A stretch of DNA of 12,466 nucleotides from Merdiplasma sp905207905 (lineage in GTDB: Bacteria > Bacillota > Clostridia > Lachnospirales > Lachnospiraceae): contig CABRXX010000073.1 in the NCBI GenBank assembly GCA_902475025.1, positions 1 through 12,466 on the forward strand, read 5' to 3'. Below the pieces are notes generated by a model that saw only the letters and a list, made by a program, of their open reading frames with translations, had not been told where the DNA came from and searched no databases. Within the stretch, counting starts at the first letter, position 1. Each line of letters starts with the position of its first letter. Shown piece after piece: positions 1 through 6,899 of the stretch. Made by a program: the position numbers and the translations under genes.

Positions 1-67
1 AAGATGTTATTTTTCGGAGAAAAATCACCCGAAAGGGTACCGCCGGAGGTATTTTGCAGCATCCCCT
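1..67 (-). repeat. Half copy of a dispersed palindromic element, cut by the window edge
   Basis: Read on the minus strand, this stretch matches the left arm and loop of the complete palindrome at 6175-6297 with only about five differences over about 67 bases. Shared blocks include ATGCTGCAAAATACCTCCGG and GGGTGATTTTTCTCC. The heptamer GATGTTA at 3-9 is the reverse complement of the loop TAACATC at 6233-6239, so the window opens inside the loop and the partner arm should lie just upstream, outside the window. The element lies about 75 bases beyond the 3' end of the DUF1622 gene. No transposase or terminal duplication is visible. It is a repetitive extragenic palindrome or MITE-like sequence by structure; its family name is unknown to me. 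Confidence 0.8.
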
Positions 68-139
68 CTTCGATTCATAGGAATTTCCTTCCTATAAAAC
101 AAAAATGCTCCGAAGGATTGCACTGAGGCAGCATACGTT

Positions 140-484
140 TTACTTTGTTGTGGGAGGCTGCTGGGGTTGTACTTCCATCTCTTCATTTTTAATTTCCCAG
201 TGGATCAGGAAGGTGAGAATGGCCCGCAGGATAATGATCCCTGCGACGATGCCGATCTCCTGAAGATTGCGCACAATCACTGTGCGCAGAATCTCACTTC
301 CCAGCTTAAATTCCAGTCCCATAGCCAGTCCTTTAGCCAGTGCAAGGCGGGTATCCGGCGCTTTTCGGACATAATTGACCAGTCCCTGAATCCCTGCGCA
401 GGTGATGACAGCCACGCCGATATACTCAAAGAGGAGCATGGCCAGATTCACAAAGCTGTGGAGAAATGTTTCTAACAATTCCAT
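140..484 (-). CDS. DUF1622 family small membrane protein
   Basis: This encodes a 114-residue integral membrane protein of the DUF1622 family, whose function is not established. The N-terminal half holds a hydrophobic segment (about residues 8-35, with LLFEYIGVAVITCAG). A central conserved stretch follows (RLALAKGLAMGLEFKLGSEI, about residues 46-65), then a second hydrophobic segment (about 75-95, IVAGIIILRAILTFLIHW) and a polar Gln/Pro-rich tail. The length fits the family norm. The ATG at 484 is chosen over a longer upstream reading because AGGAAAGG lies just before it and a good sigma-A promoter lies 34-62 bases upstream, so the upstream extension would cover the promoter. It diverges from the ABC exporter operon. 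I infer no specific substrate or role; a function in envelope physiology is only a guess from the neighbours. Confidence 0.85.
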   Translation of the reverse strand: MELLETFLHSFVNLAMLLFEYIGVAVITCAGIQGLVNYVRKAPDTRLALAKGLAMGLEFKLGSEILRTVIVRNLQEIGIVAGIIILRAILTFLIHWEIKNEEMEVQPQQPPTTK

Positions 485-517
485 AATGTTTTTCCTTTCC
501 TTTTTGTAACTGTTTTT

Positions 518-546
518 AGTATAGTCTTTGGCAGGAAAAATGTAAA
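518..546 (-). promoter_or_regulatory. Sigma-A promoter for the DUF1622 gene
   Basis: On the minus strand a -35 element TTTACA (541-546) is followed by a 17-base spacer and a -10 element TATACT (518-523). Each hexamer matches the consensus at five of six positions. Transcription would start near 511, giving a leader of about 27 bases before the ATG at 484. Confidence 0.7.
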
Positions 547-740
547 GGCAAAGGTATTTAGAAAAATTTAAGATTTTTTGGCTGGATGTTAATTTTGAGT
601 TTATGGAAGAGGAATACAATAAAACCCATGGAAAATTCAGCAAACCATATGATGGGAATCGTTCTTCCCTTTGAGAGCGGTACAGAATTTTCTGAGCGAC
701 AAAATGTGGCTTAAATATACGCCCTGGAGCGTACAAGGAT

Positions 741-747
741 GAGGAGG
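741..747 (+). promoter_or_regulatory. Ribosome binding site deciding the TTG start of the adaptor gene
   Basis: GAGGAGG lies seven bases before the TTG at 755. The nearest ATG (768) is out of frame, so this site fixes the TTG as the start. Confidence 0.8.
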
Positions 748-754
748 ATTTATT

Positions 755-2281
755 TTGAAAGAAAAAAATGAAAAGAAAAAAAGAAAAAAGTGGCCTTTTG
801 TTCTGGCGATCGTGATTCTGCTGCTGATTGGAGCTGTGGTATCTTTGATCTGGTCAGGAAAAAAGACGCTGGAGGAGGCGGTGAATGCACAGACGACAGA
901 GGCAGTGACCAGAGGAGCCATTGCAGTGACCACAGAGGGCAGCGGTACTGTTGAGGCGGCTTCTACAAGAGCGCTGGCTCTGGAGTATGATGGCAAGCTG
1001 GAGACCATTTATGTGGAGACGGGAGACCAGGTGAAAGTTGGAGACAAACTGGCGCTCTATGACCAGGAGGCTCTGGACGGAGTGATGGATGCCAAGGAGG
1101 CGGAGCTGGCAGAGCTGAACGACCAGATTGCTTCTATGGATGATTCCGGCAGTGAAACCATTAAAGCTCCGGTTTCCGGAAGGGTAAAGCGGATCTATGG
1201 GGCAAAGGATGACGTGGTGTCCAAGGTAGAGGAACGTCACGGCGGAGTGGCGGAGATTTCCGGGGACGGCAAGCTGAAGGTGGAGTTTCCCTATGAAGGA
1301 AGCGCTCTGAGCGAGGGAGATTCTGTTACCGTGGAGTTTGACACCTATTCGGTGGCAGGCACTGTGGAGGCTGTAGAGGATGCGCTGGTAAAGGTAACGA
1401 TTCCCGATGATACCAGATATCAGGTGGATACAGAAGCGGAGATCTGGGGAAAATCTGGAGAACGGCTGGGACAGGGACTGTTGGTTTCCAATAGACCCTA
1501 TCTGGTGACCGCTTCCTATGGCATTATTGATGAGGTGAAGGTGGATAAGGAGACCTATGTGGATGCAGGGGATGTGATGTTTATCCGCAGGGATGCCAAG
1601 TATAATCAGGAATATCTGGATCTTCTGGAGGAACGCCAGGAGAAGGTGGAGGAAATCCGGGAATTGAAGGAGTACCAGAAGAATCCGGTAATGACTTCTG
1701 AATTTGACGGTTATGTAGTGTCCATGGATGCACTGGAGGGGATGCCCTATGAGAAAGATCAGCAGTTTTGTACCATCGCAGATGCAGGAACCCTTTATCT
1801 GAAGGCGGAGATTGATGAGCTGGATATCGACGGAGTTCAGGTGGGACAGACCGCTACCGTGGTATTCGATGCCTTTGAGGAGGAAACCTATGAGGGCGTG
1901 GTGGAAAAGATCTCCGGAGTGGGAAATAACACGGGAGGAGTGACGACCTATACGGTTACCATTGCCATGGATGGAGATACCCGTCTGAAAAATGGAATGA
2001 GCGCCACTGCCACAATCCTGATGGAGGAGAAAGAGGATGCCCTTCTCATTCCGGTGGATGCCATTGAGACCATTGACGGGGAAAAGTACGTGCAGGTGGC
2101 AGATGGATCAGAAACTCAGCGACGCAAGATAACCCTTGGACTGGTCAATGACGAGTATGCAGAGGTGACGGAAGGACTGAGTGAGGGAGAGCAGGTTGTG
2201 GTTATCGCCAGAAACAGTACAGATATTTTCACTACAATGATGCAGCAAGGGGAAGCTATGAGGCAGAGTGCAGGGAGGTAG
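755..2281 (+). CDS. HlyD/MacA-like membrane-fusion (adaptor) subunit of an ABC exporter
   Basis: This 508-residue protein is the extracytoplasmic adaptor of a MacAB/YknXYZ-type ABC exporter. A Lys-rich cytoplasmic tip (2-12) precedes one membrane anchor (about 14-33). The rest is outside the cell: a lipoyl-like half (73-103, YDGKLETIYVETGDQVKVG), a short helical hairpin (112-128), the matching half (136-150, KAPVSGRV) and a beta-barrel (172-218). A second similar set then follows: a lipoyl-like half (247-280), a longer helix (284-308), its partner (311-342) and a barrel (345-405), ending in a membrane-proximal domain (about 410-490). Typical MacA/YknX proteins are about 370-400 residues with one such module, so this one appears internally duplicated. 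The start is TTG at 755. Its stop precedes the ATPase start by five bases, so the two are co-transcribed and probably coupled. The substrate is unknown; peptides, lipids or antibiotics are possible. Confidence 0.88.
   Translation: MKEKNEKKKRKKWPFVLAIVILLLIGAVVSLIWSGKKTLEEAVNAQTTEAVTRGAIAVTTEGSGTVEAASTRALALEYDGKLETIYVETGDQVKVGDKLALYDQEALDGVMDAKEAELAELNDQIASMDDSGSETIKAPVSGRVKRIYGAKDDVVSKVEERHGGVAEISGDGKLKVEFPYEGSALSEGDSVTVEFDTYSVAGTVEAVEDALVKVTIPDDTRYQVDTEAEIWGKSGERLGQGLLVSNRPYLVTASYGIIDEVKVDKETYVDAGDVMFIRRDAKYNQEYLDLLEERQEKVEEIRELKEYQKNPVMTSEFDGYVVSMDALEGMPYEKDQQFCTIADAGTLYLKAEIDELDIDGVQVGQTATVVFDAFEEETYEGVVEKISGVGNNTGGVTTYTVTIAMDGDTRLKNGMSATATILMEEKEDALLIPVDAIETIDGEKYVQVADGSETQRRKITLGLVNDEYAEVTEGLSEGEQVVVIARNSTDIFTTMMQQGEAMRQSAGR
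2273..2279 (+). promoter_or_regulatory. Ribosome binding site of the ATPase gene, inside the end of the adaptor gene
   Basis: GGGAGGT overlaps the last adaptor codons and lies seven bases before the TTG at 2287. The nearby ATG at 2282 is out of frame and hits a stop after two codons, so TTG is the credible start. Confidence 0.75.
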
Positions 2282-2286
2282 ATGGT

Positions 2287-2982
2287 TTGATCGAACTGGA
2301 GAACATTAAGAAAATCTATAGCCTGGGTGAGGAAGAAGTGCGGGCTTTGGATGGAGTTTCCCTGAATGTGATGGAACATGAATTTGTAGCCATTGTGGGG
2401 GCTTCCGGCAGCGGTAAGTCCACGCTGATGAACATTATCGGCTGCCTGGATACGGCGGATGAGGGAAACTACTATATCGACGGACAGGATATCACCAGTC
2501 TGAGCGAAAAAGAGCTGGCTACCATGCGGAACCGGAAGATCGGCTTTATTTTTCAGCAGTTTAACCTGCTGCCCAAGCTGACGGCTTATGAAAATGTGGA
2601 GCTTCCTTTGATTTATCAGGGACTTCCGGCCAAAGAGCGGAAGGAGAGAACGCTTGAGGCTCTGGAACGGGTGGGCTTGTCGAAGCGTATCCATCACAGG
2701 CCTAACCAGCTTTCTGGAGGACAGCAGCAGAGAGTGGCTGTGGCAAGAGCCCTGGCGACTCAACCATCTCTGATTCTGGCGGATGAACCTACGGGGAATC
2801 TGGATTCCAAATCCAGCAGAGACATTATGGGACTGATTCATGAACTTCATGAGCAGGGGAATACCATTATTCTTATCACGCACGATGACGGGATTGCAGC
2901 AACCGCGGAGCGTCAAGTGCGGATCATGGACGGAAAAATCGTGTCAGATACCAGAGCGGGCGTAAGGAGGAAGGAAGAATGA
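2287..2982 (+). CDS. ABC transporter ATP-binding protein (MacB/LolD-like)
   Basis: This 231-residue cytoplasmic ATPase drives the exporter by binding and hydrolysing ATP as a dimer. All motifs are intact: Walker A GASGSGKST (38-46), Q-loop Gln90 in FIFQQFNLLP, signature LSGGQQQR (142-149), Walker B LILADEP with catalytic Glu167, D-loop NLDS and H-loop His199 (ITHD). The wording of these motifs and the length are typical of the MacB/LolD/YknY group that pairs with FtsX-like permeases. The TTG start at 2287 has a ribosome binding site in the preceding gene. The stop overlaps the permease ATG in an ATGA arrangement, so translation is coupled. It is almost certainly the motor for the flanking adaptor and permease. 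Confidence 0.95.
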   Translation: MIELENIKKIYSLGEEEVRALDGVSLNVMEHEFVAIVGASGSGKSTLMNIIGCLDTADEGNYYIDGQDITSLSEKELATMRNRKIGFIFQQFNLLPKLTAYENVELPLIYQGLPAKERKERTLEALERVGLSKRIHHRPNQLSGGQQQRVAVARALATQPSLILADEPTGNLDSKSSRDIMGLIHELHEQGNTIILITHDDGIAATAERQVRIMDGKIVSDTRAGVRRKEE

Positions 2983-4145
2983 AGGTAAGGCAGTCCATTA
3001 AAATGGCCTGGGGAGCCATTATTTCTAATAAAATGCGGTCGTTCCTTACCATGCTGGGCATCATTATCGGCGTATGTTCTGTGACGCTTCTGATCTCACT
3101 GGTTCAGGGCGGAACGGGAAGCATTACAGAATCTATGGAGGATCTGGGCGGAGATCAGATCATTGTCTCTGTGACCGACACTCACAAGAAGCTTACCTAC
3201 CATGAGCTTCAATCTTTGGAGGGAACAGGAGGTATCAAAACCATTTCTCCCTATCTGTCCGGAAACGGAGTGGCAGTGGCAGAAGGAAATTCTGCGGAGG
3301 TGTCAATCAACGGCATTACCCCTGCTTATCAGGACGTGCAGGGACTGGATGTGGAGCATGGACGTCAGTTTACAGATCTGGATATGGAAAAGCGGCTGGA
3401 TGTGTGCATTGTGGGAACGGAAGTGGCTACAGATCTGTTTGGCACCACCCAGGTTCTAAATAGCAGGATCCGGGTAAATGGTTATGATTACCGGGTGGTG
3501 GGAGTTTTGGAAAAGCAGGATGAGGCTATGCTGAACGGAACCGGAAACAGCGTCTATATCCCCTTTACCAACGCACAGAGACTTTTAAAGCAGACTGCTA
3601 TCACCGGTTTTTATCTGTCTGCCAGAGAAGAAGAGGCGCTGTCCCAGGCCCAGGATACCATTGATGGATATCTGGAGAAAAAGTTTGGATCCGATGAGGG
3701 GTACACGATTCTGAATATGTCCAACATTGTGGATATGATGAATACCGTGATGAGTACCCTCTCCCTGATGCTGGGAGGAATCGCGGCGATCTCGCTTCTG
3801 GTGGGAGGGATTGGTATTATGAACATCATGCTGGTGTCTGTCACAGAAAGAACCAGGGAAATCGGAATCCGAAAGGCCATTGGGGCTCAGCGAAGCGATA
3901 TTACCGTACAATTTATGATTGAATCCGTGTTTATTTCTTTGATCGGTGGTATAATTGGGATGGGCATCAGCCAGCTGGTGCTCTGGATTTTAAATATTCT
4001 GTTTCAGGATTACCATTTTGCCATCTCGCTGTCCGTGGGAGCGCTGGCTTTGGGATTTTCTGTGGCGGTGGGATTGATCTTTGGCATCTATCCGGCCAAC
4101 AAGGCGGCAAAATTAAAGCCCATCAATGCCCTCCATTACGAATAA
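2979..4145 (+). CDS. ABC transporter permease (MacB_PCD/FtsX type)
   Basis: This 388-residue permease has the MacB/FtsX layout. Helix 1 (about 20-43, FLTMLGIIIGVCSVTLLISL) is followed by a large extracellular domain (about 45-258) and three C-terminal helices (about 262-288, 316-342 and 349-372). The sequence ERTREIGIRKAIGA (290-303), just after helix 2, is the classic cytoplasmic coupling segment that contacts the ATPase. The protein ends in YPANKAAKLKPINALHYE, typical of the family. Such permeases work as dimers and transmit ATP-driven motion to the outside (mechanotransmission) instead of forming a simple channel. The ATG overlaps the ATPase stop by four bases and follows AAGGAGG-like bases. 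With the adaptor and ATPase it completes a YknXYZ-like tripartite unit. The cargo cannot be deduced. Confidence 0.93.
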   Translation: MKVRQSIKMAWGAIISNKMRSFLTMLGIIIGVCSVTLLISLVQGGTGSITESMEDLGGDQIIVSVTDTHKKLTYHELQSLEGTGGIKTISPYLSGNGVAVAEGNSAEVSINGITPAYQDVQGLDVEHGRQFTDLDMEKRLDVCIVGTEVATDLFGTTQVLNSRIRVNGYDYRVVGVLEKQDEAMLNGTGNSVYIPFTNAQRLLKQTAITGFYLSAREEEALSQAQDTIDGYLEKKFGSDEGYTILNMSNIVDMMNTVMSTLSLMLGGIAAISLLVGGIGIMNIMLVSVTERTREIGIRKAIGAQRSDITVQFMIESVFISLIGGIIGMGISQLVLWILNILFQDYHFAISLSVGALALGFSVAVGLIFGIYPANKAAKLKPINALHYE

Positions 4146-4297
4146 AAAACAGTGGCCTTATAGCAGCAGGCAGAAACAGGCGCATTGGAGAAAAGTCAGG
4201 ATGGGGGACCCAGAAGGCGCGGAGCAAAGAAGACGGAACAGAGCAGAAACGTAAAAAGAAAAAGACAGGGCGGTATCAGAAGAAGGGGGGCGGAGTC

Positions 4298-4972
4298 TTG
4301 TTTCAAATCATGATCGTGGAGGATGATCCCAGCGCTGCCAGACTGGAGCAGGCCATCCTGACCCATGAGGGATATGACACGATTCTGGCGGAGAACGGTG
4401 CCAGGGCTTTGGAACTTTTGGATCAGCACCATGTGGATCTGATGGTGCTCGATCTGATGATGCCGGTGATGGACGGTTACGGGCTGACAGAGACGCTGCG
4501 GAAGAGTGGCAGCGATATTCCAATTCTAATGCTGACGGCAAAGCAGCTTCCGGCAGATAAGTACAGAGGATTTCAGGCGGGTACCGATGATTATATGACA
4601 AAACCGGTGGATGAGGAAGAATTTTTGCTGCGGATCAAGGCGCTGCTGCGCCGGGCAGGGATCGTTCACGATCGCTGTCTGAAAGTAGGGGCAGTAACCT
4701 TGGATTACGATGCCCTTACTGTTTCCAGAGAGGGGAGAATCCAGACGCTTCCCCCCAAGGAATTTTATCTGCTGTATAAGCTGCTGTCCTACCCGGACCG
4801 GATTTTTACCAGAATCCAACTGATGGATGAGATCTGGGGAATGGAGACAGAGACTGCGGATACGACGGTAAACGTGCATATTAACCGGCTGCGGAAGCGG
4901 TTTGAACAGTACCCAGAATTTGAGATCATGGCCATAAGGGGAATCGGGTACAAGGCGGTTCTTCATTCCTGA
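4298..4972 (+). CDS. OmpR/PhoB-family response regulator
   Basis: This 224-residue transcription factor has an N-terminal receiver and a C-terminal winged helix. The receiver (about 4-118) shows the acidic pair Asp9-Asp10, phospho-acceptor Asp52 in VLDLMMP, Thr80 in MLTAK and Lys102 in TKP, all intact. The DNA-binding domain (about 128-222) shows LPPKEFYLLYKLL, the recognition region TADTTVNVHINRLRKRF and the terminal hairpin IRGIGYK. TTG at 4298, after a G-rich AAGGGGGGCGGAG stretch, gives the full first strand; an in-frame ATG at 4310 would lose four residues and remains possible. A 152-base purine-rich gap separates it from the permease; I see neither a terminator nor a convincing promoter there, so read-through from the transporter genes is likely. 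The kinase gene follows after 14 bases. Likely targets are the exporter promoter and its own operon. Confidence 0.93.
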   Translation: MFQIMIVEDDPSAARLEQAILTHEGYDTILAENGARALELLDQHHVDLMVLDLMMPVMDGYGLTETLRKSGSDIPILMLTAKQLPADKYRGFQAGTDDYMTKPVDEEEFLLRIKALLRRAGIVHDRCLKVGAVTLDYDALTVSREGRIQTLPPKEFYLLYKLLSYPDRIFTRIQLMDEIWGMETETADTTVNVHINRLRKRFEQYPEFEIMAIRGIGYKAVLHS

Positions 4973-4986
4973 GGCGAAAGGCAGCC

Positions 4987-6168
4987 ATGGGGCGGTTTTT
5001 TCGCGGGACAACAGAGGGAAAGAAGGATGGGAAGGAAATAAAGAAAGGAAGAACAGCGGTCTTGGGAGAAAAAAGAGAATGTTGGAAAACTAGGGAGAAA
5101 AGTGCTGGCACCTGCGCCGGAGAGGGCAAGTCTGGAAAAGGGCTTTTTCCAAGCAGTCTTACTCTGCGGTTTGCCATAGGGATTTTCGTGCTTCTGCTGT
5201 TGGATGTGCTGATCTGCAGCGTGTTTGTGCTGCTTTTGCTTCATCTGGGCTACTGGTCTTGGGACCATGTCAAACAATGGTGGGAGCCTTTGATCCTCCT
5301 GGCAGGATCCAGCGTGATCTTAGGCAGCGGCCTTTCGGTTTTATTCAGCAGAAGTTTTTTAGCGCCGGTACAGAATGCAGTCTGGATGGCTGATCGTCTG
5401 GCAGAGGGAGATTTTCAGGCAAGGATGGAGCCGGAGGGAGGCCGGGAGATGCGGCGGCTGGCAGAGAGCTTCAACCATATGGCCCGGGAGCTGGGCAGTC
5501 TTGAGCTGCTGCGTTCCGATTTTGTCAATGATTTTTCCCATGAATTTAAAACGCCGATTGCTTCCATCAGAGGATTTGCCAGGATGCTTCAGCGGGAGGA
5601 TCTTTCCGGGGAGGAGCGCAGGGAATACCTGGAGATTATCGTCCGTGAATCCAACCGGCTTACAGATCTGGCAACGAATGTACTGAATTTATCTAAACTT
5701 GAGAAGCAGACGATCCTTTCAGGTCAGACCGAGTTTAACTGCACAGAACAGCTGAGAAGGGCGCTGGCGCTGCTGGAACCAAGATGGTCCAAAAAGGAGC
5801 AGCAGTTTTTGTTTGAGGGAGATGAAATCTTCCTTACAGGAAATAAGGAGCTGCTGGATCAGGTTTGGATTAATCTTTTGGACAATGCCATTAAATTTTC
5901 ACCGGAAAAAAGTGTCATTAAGATTCTGTTTCGGAAAAGGCCGGGATGTGTGCTGTTTACCCTGACGGATCAGGGGCCGGGTATGGGGCCGGAAGAGCAG
6001 AAGCATGTGTTTGAAAAGTTTTATCAGGGAGATGGGTCCAGAAACGTCAGCGGAAATGGCCTTGGGCTTTCAATTGCAAAAAGAATTGTAGAGCTTCACA
6101 GAGGAAACATAGAAATTGTGAAATCCGATGAGAGGGGAACCATTTTTGAGGTGAGTCTGCCATTATAA
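4987..6168 (+). CDS. Sensor histidine kinase with minimal extracellular loop
   Basis: This 393-residue membrane kinase partners the response regulator. After a Lys/Gly/Glu-rich N-terminus (1-55) come two helices (about 61-86 and 100-121) separated by only about 13 residues, then a HAMP domain (about 122-175). The HisKA domain has phospho-acceptor His185 (FSHEFKTPIASIRGF). The ATPase domain has its N box at Asn300 (NLLDNAIKF), G1 at Asp328 (DQGPGMG), an F box around 342-346 (VFEKF) and G2 (GNGLGLSIAKR, 356-366). All catalytic boxes are intact. So small an outside loop resembles intramembrane-sensing kinases that read an associated ABC transporter, as in Bce-type systems; that link is inference. 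The ATG at 4987 has only a weak upstream site. An in-frame TTG at 5062, after AAGGAAG, would remove 25 poorly conserved residues, so the start is uncertain. Confidence 0.9.
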   Translation: MGRFFRGTTEGKKDGKEIKKGRTAVLGEKRECWKTREKSAGTCAGEGKSGKGLFPSSLTLRFAIGIFVLLLLDVLICSVFVLLLLHLGYWSWDHVKQWWEPLILLAGSSVILGSGLSVLFSRSFLAPVQNAVWMADRLAEGDFQARMEPEGGREMRRLAESFNHMARELGSLELLRSDFVNDFSHEFKTPIASIRGFARMLQREDLSGEERREYLEIIVRESNRLTDLATNVLNLSKLEKQTILSGQTEFNCTEQLRRALALLEPRWSKKEQQFLFEGDEIFLTGNKELLDQVWINLLDNAIKFSPEKSVIKILFRKRPGCVLFTLTDQGPGMGPEEQKHVFEKFYQGDGSRNVSGNGLGLSIAKRIVELHRGNIEIVKSDERGTIFEVSLPL

Positions 6169-6174
6169 AAATAT

Positions 6175-6297
6175 AGGAGATGCTGCAAAATACCTCCGGC
6201 GGTATCATTTCGGGTGATTTTTCTCCAGAAAATAACATCTTTTCGAAGAAAAATACACCGAAAATCCACCGGAATTTGTATTTTGCAGTATCCCCTG
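6175..6297. repeat. Complete long palindromic element (REP/MITE-like)
   Basis: Two arms of about 57 bases (6176-6232 and 6240-6295) are imperfect inverted repeats around a seven-base loop TAACATC (6233-6239). The outer ends pair almost perfectly (TGCTGCAAAATAC against GTATTTTGCAGTA). The middles diverge, and the inner stem GAAAA/TTTTC closes the loop. The left arm is nearly identical to the inverted half copy at 1-67. The element starts seven bases after the kinase stop, so in RNA it would fold into a long hairpin at the operon's 3' end, possibly terminating or protecting the transcript. It has no coding capacity. I see no clear target-site duplication. Confidence 0.85.
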
Positions 6298-6343
6298 GAA
6301 AAGTATAAAATAAAGAACAGTCCTTTTTACATATCAGATGTCC

Positions 6344-6733
6344 CTAAGGCTGCAGAGCAGACTGAATAAATTTTTTGATGGCTTCAAAGCTTTCATCGCT
6401 GATATCGTGTTCCATCTTGCAGGCATCTTCTGAAGCGGTGGTTTCATTGATACCCAGGGAGATCAGCCAGTCTCGAATCAGGGAATGGCGCTCATATACA
6501 TTTGATGCTAACTGCTGTCCGGAGGGGGTAAGCTGAATGTATCCCTCCTCGGATACGGTGATATAGTCTTTGGCCCTCAGATTTTTCATGGCAACGCTGA
6601 CACTGGGTTTGGAAAAATCCATTTCATTTGCAATGTCAATGGAACGAACAACAGGGAGACGCCTGCTTAAAAGCAGGATCGTTTCCAGATAATCTTCCAC
6701 AGATTCTTCTGATTTATGTTTAATATAGCTCAT
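6344..6733 (-). CDS. DtxR/MntR-family metal-dependent transcriptional regulator
   Basis: This 129-residue protein is a metal-sensing repressor. An N-terminal winged helix-turn-helix (about 8-75, with SIDIANEMDFSKPSVSVAMK as the DNA-reading part) is followed by the metal-binding and dimerisation domain (about 76-129). It lacks the SH3-like third domain of DtxR, so it has the short MntR architecture. With a constant offset of six from B. subtilis MntR, the ligand positions are Asp14, Glu17, His83, Cys105, Glu108 and His109. Position 105 is Glu in MntR and Cys in DtxR/IdeR, whereas Asp14 is MntR-like, so whether iron or manganese is sensed cannot be called. The ATG at 6733 follows GGGAGGA; longer upstream readings lack such a site. 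It stands alone and diverges from the acyltransferase gene. No metal transporter is adjacent, so its targets lie elsewhere. Confidence 0.9.
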   Translation of the reverse strand: MSYIKHKSEESVEDYLETILLLSRRLPVVRSIDIANEMDFSKPSVSVAMKNLRAKDYITVSEEGYIQLTPSGQQLASNVYERHSLIRDWLISLGINETTASEDACKMEHDISDESFEAIKKFIQSALQP

Positions 6734-6841
6734 AGGTTCCTCCCGAATGGATATTCTGAATACTTCTCTTCCGACTCTAACATTTTGTGCAGAAAAAAGC
6801 AAGATAAACAGGGACAAATTACAGAAAATTTCCCATTTTGC

Positions 6842-6870
6842 TTGTCTCTTCTCTTATCTTCTAGTATAAT
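6842..6870 (+). promoter_or_regulatory. Sigma-A promoter for the acyltransferase-rhodanese pair
   Basis: A -35 element TTGTCT (6842-6847), a 17-base spacer and a perfect -10 TATAAT (6865-6870) place the transcription start near 6877. That is about 23 bases before the TTG start at 6900 and about 98 bases before the alternative ATG at 6975. Confidence 0.75.
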
Positions 6871-6899
6871 AATGAGGTTATCCAGTAGGGAGAGAAGCG

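Larger units (their letters stand above)
485..754. other. Divergent intergenic region before the exporter operon
   Basis: This 270-base gap separates the DUF1622 gene from the adaptor gene. Besides the minus-strand promoter, it is AT-rich between about 545 and 620. It contains repeated ATTTA cores at 556-560 and 566-570 and a related TTAATTT at 589-595, spaced about 10 and 21 bases apart, as OmpR-type regulators often require. The only plus-strand -10 candidate is TACAAT at 615-620, which lacks a convincing -35; that would suit an activator-dependent promoter. A 5-bp hairpin (TACGC/GCGTA, 718-733) precedes the ribosome binding site. No small gene was recognised here. Confidence 0.4.

Noticed and set aside
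77..95. Hairpin ATAGGAA/TTCCTAT downstream of the DUF1622 gene as its terminator
   Set aside because: The seven-pair AT-rich stem has no T-run after it on the minus strand, so it does not look like an intrinsic terminator.
485..736. Upstream extension of the DUF1622 protein to 736 on the minus strand
   Set aside because: The extension covers a good promoter, has no family similarity I can see, and a ribosome site sits before ATG 484.
4146..4297. Separate promoter or small gene in the gap before the response regulator
   Set aside because: The gap is purine-rich without a recognisable -35/-10 pair, terminator or credible reading frame.
6734..6860. DtxR/MntR operator in the regulator's own upstream region
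   Set aside because: No convincing inverted repeat resembling the DtxR or MntR boxes could be found by eye.
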